Of a DNA stretch of 64,000 nucleotides, positions 35,904 through 44,510 are shown piece after piece. The notes beneath the pieces were generated by a model. The model did not search any database. It was not told the DNA's origin and worked only from the letters and a program-made list of their open reading frames with translations. The stretch is from Paraburkholderia kururiensis JCM 10599 = LMG 19447 (GTDB lineage: Bacteria; Pseudomonadota; Gammaproteobacteria; Burkholderiales; Burkholderiaceae), in assembly GCF_003986935.1 (NCBI RefSeq), contig NZ_RJZE01000008.1:186001-250000 (forward strand), given 5' to 3'. The position numbers and the translations under genes were made by a program. Numbering within the stretch: the first letter of the stretch is position 1; each line of letters opens with the position of its first letter.

Positions 35904-36914
35904 ATGACCAAAGCTGAAGCCGATTCCGTCGACCTCGCGCAGGAAGAAGCGCGCGCGTGGCTGCTGCGCCTGCGTTCGGGGAACGCAGGCCCGGCCGATG
36001 CCGCGGCGTTCGGCGAGTGGTGCGCCGACCATCCGCAGACGGCTCAGCTGTTGCGCGAAACGTGGAGTTCGTTGCGCACGGCGGCAGCGGAGATCGCGCA
36101 GGAAGAGCGGGCGTCGGGCCGGTCGTGGGCCGGCGTGGCGCAGCGCGAGCGTGCCGTGCGGACCGGCCGGCGCGCCTTCGTCGGGTTCGCGGTGGCGGCG
36201 GGCGCGTCGTGGCTCGCGCTGCGTCCGCCCATGCAGTTGTGGCCGTCGCTGGGCGACATGGCCGCGGACTACTACACGGGCACGGGCGAGCAGCGCCGCA
36301 TCGCGCTCTCGGACCGTGTGAGCGTCGAACTGAATACGCAGACGCGTCTCGACGTGCTGCCCATGCGCGTGGCCGCGCGCGGCGTGGAACTGGTGGACGG
36401 CGAAGCCGAATTCGACGCGGCTGCGCCTGCCGCAGGCCGCGTCGCGCCCATCCAGCCGGTGACGGTTGTGGCGGGCAAGGGCCGCATGCAGGCCCAGGTG
36501 GCGCGTTTCAACGTGCGCCGCACGGGCGCCGAGGTGTGCGTGACCTGCGTATCGGGCTGGCTCGTGCTCGACCATCCCGTGCAGCGGGCGCGCGGCGACC
36601 TCACGCTGCGCGCAGGCGAGCAGATCATTTACGACGACCGCCACGTGCGGCCCGTCACGCGCACTGATGCAGCGGCCGTCACCGCGTGGCGCCGCGGCGT
36701 GCTGGTGTTCAACGGCGTGCCGCTTGCCGAGGTGATCGACGAGATCAACCGCTACCGGCCCGGCAAGGTCGTGCTGCGCAACGCGGCGCTGGGCCAGAAC
36801 CGCATTCAGGCGCAATTCCCCATTACGCGGCTCGACGACGTGCTCGACATGATGGGGCGCCTGTACGGCGCGCGCGTGATGCGGCTGCCGGGCAATATCG
36901 TGCTGCTGAGCTGA
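35904..36914 (+). CDS. FecR-family anti-sigma factor
   Basis: The 336-aa inner-membrane protein has an N-terminal DUF4880 sigma-binding segment (about 8-52: EEARAWLLRLRSGNAGPADAAAFGEWCADHP). A transmembrane helix follows at about 86-103 (FVGFAVAAGASWLAL), then a FecR domain (YYTGTGEQRRIALSDRVSVELN) and a C-terminal STN-like domain (VFNGVPLAEVIDEINRY ... LPGNIVLLS). It normally holds the sigma factor inactive until a periplasmic STN domain signals. I took the ATG at 35904; a TTG at 35889 overlaps the sigma gene by 4 nt and is also possible. Confidence 0.92.
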   Translation: MTKAEADSVDLAQEEARAWLLRLRSGNAGPADAAAFGEWCADHPQTAQLLRETWSSLRTAAAEIAQEERASGRSWAGVAQRERAVRTGRRAFVGFAVAAGASWLALRPPMQLWPSLGDMAADYYTGTGEQRRIALSDRVSVELNTQTRLDVLPMRVAARGVELVDGEAEFDAAAPAAGRVAPIQPVTVVAGKGRMQAQVARFNVRRTGAEVCVTCVSGWLVLDHPVQRARGDLTLRAGEQIIYDDRHVRPVTRTDAAAVTAWRRGVLVFNGVPLAEVIDEINRYRPGKVVLRNAALGQNRIQAQFPITRLDDVLDMMGRLYGARVMRLPGNIVLLS

Positions 36915-37209
36915 ACGCAACCGGCGTGCGCTGCGGTACGAACGTGTGCCGCGTAGCCGCGTGCGCTTCGCGCTTTGCGGGTTACACCCCGCTCCATCCG
37001 ACCTGATCTATGAGGGCCTCTGGAAAGCGGCCCGGCCACGTCGCAGCTGCGGGCGGGTAGCCGGGCGGCCTGCGCATGTCTTGCGTGTGCCGCGGGCGCA
37101 GGACGGTGCGCCAGGGCCTGGCGCGGTCTCGCATGACGGAGGAAGGCAAGGACACAAGGGGCGCTCGCCACGCGCGAGCGGGTTCATCTCAGCGTGAGCG
37201 GTGGCGGAC

Positions 37210-37461
37210 ATGAAAGCATCGCAACTGCATGACTCTTCTCGCCACACGCACGCCGCTTCTGTGCAGATTCGCGACGGGGCCGTGCGCTGGGTGCTCTGGT
37301 TGCGCTCGCGCGACGCGAATGAGGCCGACCGCGAAGCGTTCCGGCGCTGGCGCACGCAGAGCGACGACCACGCGCGCGCGGCGCGCGACATCATCTGGCT
37401 CTGGACGATGCTCGGCATGCTGGGCCGCGACGCCGCGGACTGGGCGTCGCCCATTCACTGA
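37210..37461 (+). CDS. Small orphan DUF4880 (FecR N-terminal) protein
   Basis: The 83-aa protein resembles only the sigma-binding N-terminus of FecR proteins: VQIRDGAVRWVLWLRSRDANEADREAFRRWRTQSDDHARAARDI. No transmembrane or periplasmic part is present. It lies about 300 nt after fecR in the same direction; the gap between them shows nothing recognisable. A GTG at 37201 would add three residues. It could be a decoy or second cytoplasmic anti-sigma for the neighbouring ECF factor, or the remnant of a lost fecR copy. The 233 nt after it hold no gene. Confidence 0.7.
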   Translation: MKASQLHDSSRHTHAASVQIRDGAVRWVLWLRSRDANEADREAFRRWRTQSDDHARAARDIIWLWTMLGMLGRDAADWASPIH

Positions 37462-37694
37462 ACCGCGCTTCACTGAGCCGTTATTTGCCGCGCCGTTGTG
37501 CCGCGAGCCGCATGTAGGGGCCGCCCGCGCGGGCTGAGGCGTCACTTCGCCCCTTCGCCCCTTCGCCGTTTGCTGCACTTGTTGCGCTTGCCGCGGTCAT
37601 CGCCCATGCGCGTGCCCGCGTGCATTCGAACGTTCGTCTGCGGGTTAGCGCGGCTCGCTTCGACCTAGTTTATGTAAGCGATGCCGCGTGCGCT

Positions 37695-38543
37695 TCAGGT
37701 GGACGCCGGGCCGTCTGAGGCGTTGGCGCGAGCGGCGGACCAGGCCGCGTCGAGCGGGTCGTCGGCGGAGCGATACGGTTCGAGCAGAAAGGGAAAACGT
37801 TCGGCGAACGGTGCGGATTCTTGCAAGGAGACGATATGGTTGATCATCCATTGCAGCAGATCGCTTCCCTGCCGGATCTGGGCCGCGCTCCAGGCCGGCA
37901 TCGTCGAAAACAGGGCGGCAAAGCCGCTCCAGCGCGAAGGCCGGTCGCTGATAGCGGGCCGGATGTAGGTGTTCAGGCACACGTCGGTGCTTTCGTTGAG
38001 CGCGCCGACGAAGAGGCCATTCGGCGTGGGCACGCCCACCTGCTGCCACTTTTGCGCGATCGCGAGCGTACGTACCACGCGCGCGAGCACGAAAGCCGTG
38101 TCCGTTTCGCTTCCGATATCCGCTACCGACATCACGCCATTGCGCTGCATGCAGCGCGCCACCGCGTGAGGCCGGATCGTGTTCGACGCGAAGCTGCGCA
38201 GCACGAGATCGGGCACGGCGAGGTCGAGCTGGAATTCGCGCAGCCCGTGCTCCGCGCTCATGGTGGAGAAATTCAGGAAGAGGCCTTCGCGTTCACCCAC
38301 GGTGCCCACGTAGGGTTCGAGTCCGAGCCGAATGAGCTTCGGCGCGATCTGGCGTTCGAGCAGCCGCATCAGATTGCGGCGATTGCGCGTGCCGCTGAAT
38401 TGATCGATGGCGCGCGTGATGACGTCGGCAATTTCCCCGCGTCGTTCTTCGGCGAAGAGGCGTGGGGAGCGGTTCAAATCGAACTTCGCGCGGCCATGCG
38501 CGACACGTGGATCGACAAACATGCCGGGTTCTCGCGGATCCAT
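37695..38543 (-). CDS. Conserved-looking protein of unknown function
   Basis: A 282-aa soluble protein from the ATG at 38543 (a TTG at 38615 would add 24 residues). I do not recognise the family. It has no signal peptide or membrane helix, several Arg-rich helices (RNRRNLMRLLERQIAPKLIRLGLEP), a central stretch with CMQRNGVMSVADIGSETDTAFVLARVVRT and a Trp/Ser-rich C-terminal third. Codon use matches its neighbours and the frame is uninterrupted. It is divergent from the transposase-antitoxin fusion with about 130 nt between them, so the two could share control. Confidence 0.65.
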   Translation of the reverse strand: MDPREPGMFVDPRVAHGRAKFDLNRSPRLFAEERRGEIADVITRAIDQFSGTRNRRNLMRLLERQIAPKLIRLGLEPYVGTVGEREGLFLNFSTMSAEHGLREFQLDLAVPDLVLRSFASNTIRPHAVARCMQRNGVMSVADIGSETDTAFVLARVVRTLAIAQKWQQVGVPTPNGLFVGALNESTDVCLNTYIRPAISDRPSRWSGFAALFSTMPAWSAAQIRQGSDLLQWMINHIVSLQESAPFAERFPFLLEPYRSADDPLDAAWSAARANASDGPAST

Positions 38544-38674
38544 GGCAGGCGGCGTGCTGCGCCCGCGGAGCAGGCAGGATAGCACGCGTGCTTTTTTAAG
38601 TCGGGTGCGGCGCAAGGCGGCCTGGCGCGCAGCCGTGCATGCAGGCAGTGACGAAACAGGGGCGAGGGGAAGAC

Positions 38675-40375
38675 GTGATACGCACGATCATGGAACGCTT
38701 TGTCGAGCAGAGCCCGATGGCCGTCATGACGAGGCTGGTGTTGCAGGCCGCGGTGCACGGGGAGTGGATGAGCGACGCGGCCCGACGCGGCGCTGCGGCG
38801 CTGCATGAGCCGACACATGAGCCTATGCACGAGCCCATGCACGAGCAGACGCGCGAGATGCTGTTCTCGCTCGCGGTGAAAGCGATGACGTCCATTCCTG
38901 CGCCGCATGGGCAGGCCGGTGCGGCCGCGAGTTTCGGCGCGGCACTTACGGCCTTGCACGACAGCGTGAGCAGGCTTCGCAGCGACTGGGGCCGCACGCT
39001 TGTGAAGGACTGCGCCGAGCTGCTCGCGCCGGCCGCTTCGCCGCGGCGGCGCGAACGCCCTGCAACCGTAGCGGGTTTTCGCGTGCGCGTGCTCGATAGC
39101 ACGCTGGTCTCGCCCGCCGTCGCCTGTATGGCGCCTGCGGGCGCGTGCGGACGCGCCACCGTGAATGCCGTCGACACCAGCAACACCGCAGCGGCACCGC
39201 GAGCGTTGCCCGTCTACGATCCCGACCTCGCGATGGTGGTGGATCTCCTGCCGTACGAACGCGGCTTCGTGCACGAGCGGGGACTGGCCGCGAAGCTCCT
39301 GGAATCGGTTCGCGCGGGCGAGCTATGGATCATGGACGGCCGCTTCGGCGCCAATGCCGTGCTGGCCGGCTGGCCGCGCGGCGGCAGTGCGTTCGTCGTG
39401 CGCGAACATGCCTGCATGCCGGTGCCGTGTAGCGAACTCGAGCCGGCTCGCGCAGTGACGTTGATCGACGGCGACGCGGTGTACGAGCAGCGCGTGAGTC
39501 TTTCCGATGGCTGCGGGGCCTCGCTCGTATTTCGGCGCATCGAATGGCGGCGTCACGAGGCGCGCGACGGTACGCAAACCTCTGTCGTCGTGCTGACCAA
39601 CGTGCCCGCGGCGCAACTGGACGCGGCACGCGTGATCGAATTGTCGTGCCGACCGTGGAGCGAGACATTGCCGCTGCCGCTCGATGCCATCTTCGATGGC
39701 GGTACGCTCGCCGTGGTGCCGCCGCGTGCGGCGCTGCTGGCGTCCGGCATTGCCGCGCTCGCCTGGAACGCCCTCAGCGCGATGCTGGCCGCCGTGAGCG
39801 GCGAGCTCGAGCTCGACGAACGCGATGTGAGCCGTCTGCCTGCGTATATCGCGGCGGGCGTGGAGGCCACCTACGCGGGCATGATGATCGCGTTGCCGCC
39901 CGAAGGCTGGGGCCGCTACGATCAGCTCACCGCGACGGAGCTGGGCGAGATCGTGCGTCACCTCGCCATTCACGTGGACCCGCGCAGCGAGCGCAGAAAA
40001 CGCCGCGAAAACAAGGTCTCTGCGCGCGCCCAGGCGAGGCTGCGCAACGCGACGCTCGATAGCCTCCTGCGCGACGAGGCCGACTTCGACGTGGCCGGGC
40101 CGCTGAAGCTGCGCACCATCGCCATGGCCACACGCGACTTCAGCAGCAACCCGTCGAAGGCGCTGCGCGATGCCGGCGAAGCGCTCGTGATGGTGACCAA
40201 ATACAACCGGCCCATCGCGCTGCTCGTCTCGATCGAAGACTGGAACCGCCTGCTTGGCGAAGTGCGCGAGACGAGTCTTGACCGGCTCTCGCTCGGTTAT
40301 GCGTCGGCGTTGGCGCCGGGTTTGGCGAATCTGCCGCCCGCGGCGGTTGCGGTGGGCGAACCTTCGTTGAACTGA
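38675..40375 (+). CDS. IS4-type transposase-like protein fused to a Phd/YefM antitoxin domain
   Basis: The continuous frame gives 566 aa from the GTG at 38675, which has GAGGGGAA just upstream (an ATG at 38639 lacks one). The middle matches IS4-family DDE transposases: RVLDST (D141), VYDPDLAMVVDLLPYERGFVHERGL, LWIMDGRF (D221), AFVVREHACMP, and CRPWSE (E330 candidate). The C-terminus (479-528) is a Phd/YefM fold: RDFSSNPSKALRDAGE then VTKYNRPIALLVSIEDW. No terminal inverted repeats or toxin gene are evident beside it. It may be a domesticated transposase used as a DNA-binding regulator. The N-terminus holds a HEPMHEPMHEQ repeat. Confidence 0.78.
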   Translation: MIRTIMERFVEQSPMAVMTRLVLQAAVHGEWMSDAARRGAAALHEPTHEPMHEPMHEQTREMLFSLAVKAMTSIPAPHGQAGAAASFGAALTALHDSVSRLRSDWGRTLVKDCAELLAPAASPRRRERPATVAGFRVRVLDSTLVSPAVACMAPAGACGRATVNAVDTSNTAAAPRALPVYDPDLAMVVDLLPYERGFVHERGLAAKLLESVRAGELWIMDGRFGANAVLAGWPRGGSAFVVREHACMPVPCSELEPARAVTLIDGDAVYEQRVSLSDGCGASLVFRRIEWRRHEARDGTQTSVVVLTNVPAAQLDAARVIELSCRPWSETLPLPLDAIFDGGTLAVVPPRAALLASGIAALAWNALSAMLAAVSGELELDERDVSRLPAYIAAGVEATYAGMMIALPPEGWGRYDQLTATELGEIVRHLAIHVDPRSERRKRRENKVSARAQARLRNATLDSLLRDEADFDVAGPLKLRTIAMATRDFSSNPSKALRDAGEALVMVTKYNRPIALLVSIEDWNRLLGEVRETSLDRLSLGYASALAPGLANLPPAAVAVGEPSLN

Positions 40376-40398
40376 TCCGCGAGCGTGAGGCAAGCCTG

Positions 40399-41400
40399 CT
40401 ACGCCGCAGCGCGATGCACCCAGATCACCGCAGTCCACGAGAAGTTACCCACGCCGTAGCGCGCAATCAGCGTGTCGATGCGTGCATTGATACGCGCCGA
40501 GTGAATCCGGCAATGCACGATGAAATAGCCGCTGTTCACGCCGACCATCGCGCCGTCGGGCAGCGCGGTGCTGCCCGATGTGGGCGCGAGCGTTTCCGCG
40601 ATGTCGCCCGTGCTCACGAAGTACGCGGTGCCGCGGCGCTCCACGAGCCGATGCGCCTGGCTGCGCGTGAGCGTGGGAATGGCCGCCACCAGCACCGGTT
40701 CGCTCGCGGTGTTCACGTTCACGCTGGTGAGGTCGGGCAGTACGGTGAGAAAGGGCGCGAGGGCCTGGATGGTCTTGTCGTCGTAGCCGGGAATGCGCGT
40801 GAGATCGTCGACGGAAACCACTTGCAGCGGCCACTCCGCCGAGCCGTTCGACTCGCTCAGCGAACGCACGAGGTACGCGGCCGTCTGCTGCGCGAGCGCG
40901 GAATTGAGTCCGAGTTCGCCCAGCAACCGACGGTAGGCGAGTACGCCCTCCGCATTGGGCTGCCACGGTTGCCCCGGCGCCGCGCGTGCGACGAGGTTCA
41001 TCACGTTGAACTTCGCCTGCGCATCTTCCACGTTGCCCGAAATGGAGGCGCGCGCAAGCTCGCTATTGAGCGCGGCGGCTTCGGGCGGCAGGAAATCGCC
41101 CAGTTGTACGTCGCTTACCGGTGCGGACCACGACTGCCCCAGGTACGTCACGTTCGACGTCGCGCTCTGCGCGCGCAACACGGTACGCGCCCATTCCACA
41201 GCGGCACGCTCCGACCACAGGGTTTGCGCAGTGAGACGCTGGTTCTCGACGTCGCGGGTGGCCACCTGTTCGCGCCACAGCACGCTTGCCGCGAGCGTGG
41301 CCGCAAGCGCGACCACGAGCAGCACCGTAATGATCGCGATGCCGCGTTCGCGGCGCGGACGCTTCAATCGTGCTGCGCGATGGTCGGCGTCGGAGTCCAT
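40399..41400 (-). CDS. gspK: Type II secretion minor pseudopilin GspK
   Basis: The 333-aa protein has leader ...RRERG-IAIITVLLVVALAATLAASVLW (prepilin-type glycine near 20) and a large T2SSK domain with FNVMNLV, a LTRIPGYDDKTIQALAPFLTVLP helix-hairpin-helix-like segment and VNVNTASEPVLVAAIP. GspK caps the pseudopilus tip with GspI and GspJ. The ATG at 41400 gives a normal leader; upstream frame to 41628 is shadow. It is on the opposite strand from gspG-M and about 6 kb beyond gspM, separate from its usual neighbours gspJ and gspL. Confidence 0.92.
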   Translation of the reverse strand: MDSDADHRAARLKRPRRERGIAIITVLLVVALAATLAASVLWREQVATRDVENQRLTAQTLWSERAAVEWARTVLRAQSATSNVTYLGQSWSAPVSDVQLGDFLPPEAAALNSELARASISGNVEDAQAKFNVMNLVARAAPGQPWQPNAEGVLAYRRLLGELGLNSALAQQTAAYLVRSLSESNGSAEWPLQVVSVDDLTRIPGYDDKTIQALAPFLTVLPDLTSVNVNTASEPVLVAAIPTLTRSQAHRLVERRGTAYFVSTGDIAETLAPTSGSTALPDGAMVGVNSGYFIVHCRIHSARINARIDTLIARYGVGNFSWTAVIWVHRAAA

Positions 41401-41432
41401 GTGCAGGTGCCCACGGTGGTGAAGGGAGCGCG

Positions 41433-42026
41433 TCAGGCTTCGAACGCGAGCCACGCGTGAACGATGCTCGCATGCGCGGATGACGATATGCCGAACGCCG
41501 TCGCAAGACACGCTGCGGGAAGCACGAGCGCGTTGGGCCGGCTGCCGAGTGCCATTTCGGCGAGCGGACGAAGTAATGCATCGATGGCCCCGGTGGTCCA
41601 CAGCGCCGCGACAAACAGCGCGCAGCACGTCGCCATGCTGACCAGAAAGAAGCGCAGCGCGACGGCGCGGCGGCTCGTGAACGGCGCGCGATGATGCTGC
41701 TGGTTCACCTCGATGATGGCGATGCCGCTCGCAATGGGCACGATCGCCATGGTCGCGGCCCAGAAGAGCGGCTGGTCGCTGTGCGGATTAATGACAAGCA
41801 GAATGCCGATGGCCCAGAACGGCGGCGCAAGCAACGTGAGCGCGACCCACGAAAGCGACTGCCACGCGAGCCACGGCGTGCGCCAGCGCAGCGGCAGCCG
41901 CGGGTCGTCGTGCGAAAGCGACCCGGCAAGTGGGGCACGCGCATGAACCGAGGTGGCGAAGGCGCCCGTGAGCCTCGCCAGCAACCAACGCAAAAGCCAA
42001 CGCAAAAACCCCGTGGTGATCAACAT
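41433..42026 (-). CDS. Inner-membrane protein of unknown function upstream of gspK
   Basis: The 197-aa protein has four or five hydrophobic helices (LSWVALTLLAPPFWAIGILLVI, LFWAATMAIVPIASGIAII, VALRFFLVSMATCCALFVAALW, LVLPAACLATAFGI). Family not recognised. It ends 33 nt before the gspK start on the same strand, so the two are probably co-transcribed. A role in T2SS assembly is only guilt by position. Confidence 0.7.
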   Translation of the reverse strand: MLITTGFLRWLLRWLLARLTGAFATSVHARAPLAGSLSHDDPRLPLRWRTPWLAWQSLSWVALTLLAPPFWAIGILLVINPHSDQPLFWAATMAIVPIASGIAIIEVNQQHHRAPFTSRRAVALRFFLVSMATCCALFVAALWTTGAIDALLRPLAEMALGSRPNALVLPAACLATAFGISSSAHASIVHAWLAFEA

Positions 42027-42587
42027 GAACGTTCTTGCCCTTCTGCTTTTCCCTGTATTGGATAAGACGTAGCAAAGCGGGCTATGCCGCAGCTTATTGA
42101 GGCCGCGTCTTTATGCGTAATCGCGTAGACGTCATATGGCTGTCATTTGCGGCGTCGGTTTTGAACGCCGTTTCCCAGAGTGTGATTTCTTCCACGTCCG
42201 CTGCCGGAGTGCGTCCGGCACCGCAATTCAAGGCTCGTTGGCGGCCTCCACGTCGCTCCGAATTATTCGGGTAGCTGTCACAAAAACTTACGATGGAAAG
42301 ACGACGATTGATTTCTTCAGGACAGGCGCCAAAGCGATTCGCACAAAAAAATATGCGGTATTGAGTCGCCCAATGCGTCCAGGAAGATAAGAGCCACCGC
42401 TTGCCATTCGGTGCGCAGCTATTCAAGGCGAAAGCGGATTGCCCGCCATTCGCCAAAGAGGTTTGCGCGCACAACCAGGCCGGGCGTGGATACCGTAGAC
42501 CAGGCGGTGCGGGCCATCCGCTGCCGCGCATGCGGGTAGCGGCCTCGTTCGTGAGGCGCGCCGCGGGGCATAAGAGGCGCGAAAAGC
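42027..42587. other. 561-nt gene-free, AT-richer interval
   Basis: It separates the gspK operon (minus) from the TIGR03032 gene (plus). A 178-codon minus frame crossing it has no family resemblance and runs into the next gene, so I leave it out. An A-tract element, ACAAAAAAATATGCGG at 42343-42358, recurs as ACAAAAAATATGCGG at 43791-43805 before cysC. No copy of the AATGGTCCGTACCATT palindrome is present. Confidence 0.55.
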
Positions 42588-43736
42588 GTGGAACAGATCG
42601 AAGAAGGCGAGGGCGTCGATAGGCCGGCACGGGGAACCGATGGCGCGTCTGCCGGGGGCAGTGTCGACGAACCGTTCATCAACCTGCGCGACACCGGTCG
42701 GTTTCTCGACGTGCTCGCGTCGCTCAAATGCTCGCTTGCGCTGAGCCGCCGCCCGTCCGGCGTCGCGCTGCTCGGCGTGGAAAACGGCGTGCCCACGCTT
42801 TCTGCGTGCCTGCTGCCGCGCTCCATGGGCATGACCGTGAGCGGCAACCGCCTCGCGGTGGCCACCATCCACGAGTTGATGATCTTCGCAAACGTGTCGA
42901 ACCTGGCGCCGCTCTACCCGGGTCGCCCCGGCCATTACGACGCCGTGTTCGTGCCGCGCGTTTCGTACTACACCGGCGACCTCGATCTGCACGACATGGT
43001 GTTCGACAAACACATCGTGCTTGCCGTGAACACGCGCTACTCGTGCATCTGCGTGATAGACGGCTACTTCAATTTCACGCCGATCTGGCAGCCGCCGTTC
43101 GTCACCGACTTCGGCCCCGACGACCGCTGCCACCTCAACGGCATGGCATTTCACGACGGCAAGGTGCGTTACGCGACGGCGCTCGGCGAAACCAACACGC
43201 CGTTCGGCTGGCGCAAGCAGATGGCAACAGGCGGCATCGTGATGGAGGTGCCGTCGGGCCGCATCGTCGCGTCCGGACTTTCCATGCCGCATTCGCCGCG
43301 CCTGATCGGCGGTCGGCTCTTCGTGCTGGAAGGCGGGCGTGGGCACGTGCTGGAAATCGACCCGGCCAGCGGCGCGAAGCGTGTGATCGCCACGCTGCCG
43401 GGTTTCACACATGGCCTCGCCGAATACGGCGGCGTGCTGTTCGTCGGGCTTTCGCGGCTGCGCGACAAGCGCGGCTCGCAAGGGCTGCCTATCGAGCGCG
43501 AATCTGCTGCGCTCGTGGCGGGCGTTGCGGCGCTCGATGCCCGCACGGGCGAAGTGCTGGGCACGCTGCAATTCGAAAACGGCGTGGACGAAGTGTTCGA
43601 CGTGCAGGTGATGCCCAACATCCTGCGCGGCGAAATTCTCGGCCCGCGGCAATGGGCCGAAACGCCTTCCATCGCGACGATGAAAGGCGGCTTCTGGCAG
43701 CAGCGTCCGCGCGAAGAAGACGAGCCGCCAACTTGA
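42588..43736 (+). CDS. TIGR03032-family protein (predicted beta-propeller)
   Basis: The 382-aa cytoplasmic protein starts at a GTG; its first 25 residues are weakly conserved in type. Recognisable blocks are FINLRDTGRFLDVLASLKCSLALSRR, VAVATIHELMIF-like strands, HLNGMAFHDGKVRYATALG, GGIVMEVPSGRIVASGLSMPHSPR and GLAEYGGVLFVGLSRLR, the TIGR03032 pattern. Family function is unknown; members often sit near glycan or sulfation genes. It lies directly upstream of an APS kinase and of the TPS transporter operon. Both its upstream region and that of cysC share an A-tract element. Confidence 0.85.
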   Translation: MEQIEEGEGVDRPARGTDGASAGGSVDEPFINLRDTGRFLDVLASLKCSLALSRRPSGVALLGVENGVPTLSACLLPRSMGMTVSGNRLAVATIHELMIFANVSNLAPLYPGRPGHYDAVFVPRVSYYTGDLDLHDMVFDKHIVLAVNTRYSCICVIDGYFNFTPIWQPPFVTDFGPDDRCHLNGMAFHDGKVRYATALGETNTPFGWRKQMATGGIVMEVPSGRIVASGLSMPHSPRLIGGRLFVLEGGRGHVLEIDPASGAKRVIATLPGFTHGLAEYGGVLFVGLSRLRDKRGSQGLPIERESAALVAGVAALDARTGEVLGTLQFENGVDEVFDVQVMPNILRGEILGPRQWAETPSIATMKGGFWQQRPREEDEPPT

Positions 43737-43904
43737 CACGCGGCGACGGGCGGCGCGCAGGTGGTTCGATGCCATGCGATGCGTTGCGACACAAAAAATA
43801 TGCGGGATACGTGCGGGCGTTTCGTCATTGTCCTTAGAGACCGATTCTGGTGAGACCGCTGGTCGAATGTGAGCGGACGCAAAACGCGCGAGGCGAAGGT
43901 CACG

Positions 43905-44510
43905 ATGCAAACAACAGGGTGGGATGAAGGCGACGCGAGCGGCGGCGTGCTGTGGATGACGGGCCTGCCCGGCGCGGGCAAGTCCACGCTTGCGCAGGCG
44001 CTGCATCGTGAGTTGCGTGGGCTGGGCGTGCGGTCGGTCGTGCTGGATGGCGACCATCTGCGCGGCGGCTTGAATCGCGATCTCGGTTTTTCATGCCGGG
44101 ACCGCTTCGAGAACGTGCGGCGCGTGGCCGAAGTCGCAGCGCTCTTTGCCGATGCAGGGCTGATCGCGATCGTCGCCCTGGTATCGCCGCTTGCCGCGAT
44201 GCGGACGCAGGCGCGAGCGCTTGTGGGTCAGCGCTTTCGCGAGGTGTATGTGAACGCGCCGCTCGAAGTCTGCGAGGCGCGCGACCCGAAGGGGCTGTAC
44301 AGGAAGGCGCGGGCCGGGCACCTGCCGGAGTTCACAGGCGTATCCGCACCGTATGAAGCGCCAGGGCAAGCGGAGCTGACGTTAGACACGGCAAACGCTC
44401 CACTCGCTGTGTGCGTGAGCGATCTGTTGCAGTACACGTTGGCAGAGTTTTCGGGCGCCGCCGCAACGCAGCCTGACTTGAGGCGTTATCTGAGTCTGGC
44501 AAGGCGATAG
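43905..44510 (+). CDS. cysC: Adenylyl-sulfate (APS) kinase
   Basis: The 201-aa P-loop kinase phosphorylates APS to PAPS, the donor for sulfotransferases or for sulfate reduction. Walker A GLPGAGKS is at 20-27; DGDHLRGGLNRDLGFSCRDRFENVRRV is the family substrate-binding region, and EVYVNAPLEVCEARDPKGLYRKARAG is the lid area. The ATG at 43905 has GAAGG upstream; a GTG at 43869 would add 12 residues. No ATP sulfurylase, PAPS reductase or sulfotransferase is present nearby, so the kinase here suggests dedicated PAPS supply for sulfating a surface molecule (inference). Confidence 0.92.
   Translation: MQTTGWDEGDASGGVLWMTGLPGAGKSTLAQALHRELRGLGVRSVVLDGDHLRGGLNRDLGFSCRDRFENVRRVAEVAALFADAGLIAIVALVSPLAAMRTQARALVGQRFREVYVNAPLEVCEARDPKGLYRKARAGHLPEFTGVSAPYEAPGQAELTLDTANAPLAVCVSDLLQYTLAEFSGAAATQPDLRRYLSLARR

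Noticed and set aside
38639..40375. Intact insertion sequence
   Set aside because: No terminal inverted repeats or target-site duplication seen, and the C-terminus carries an antitoxin domain not found in IS4 transposases.
42094..42630. 178-codon minus frame in the gap before the TIGR03032 gene
   Set aside because: No recognisable domain, overlaps the start of the next gene, composition unlike local proteins.
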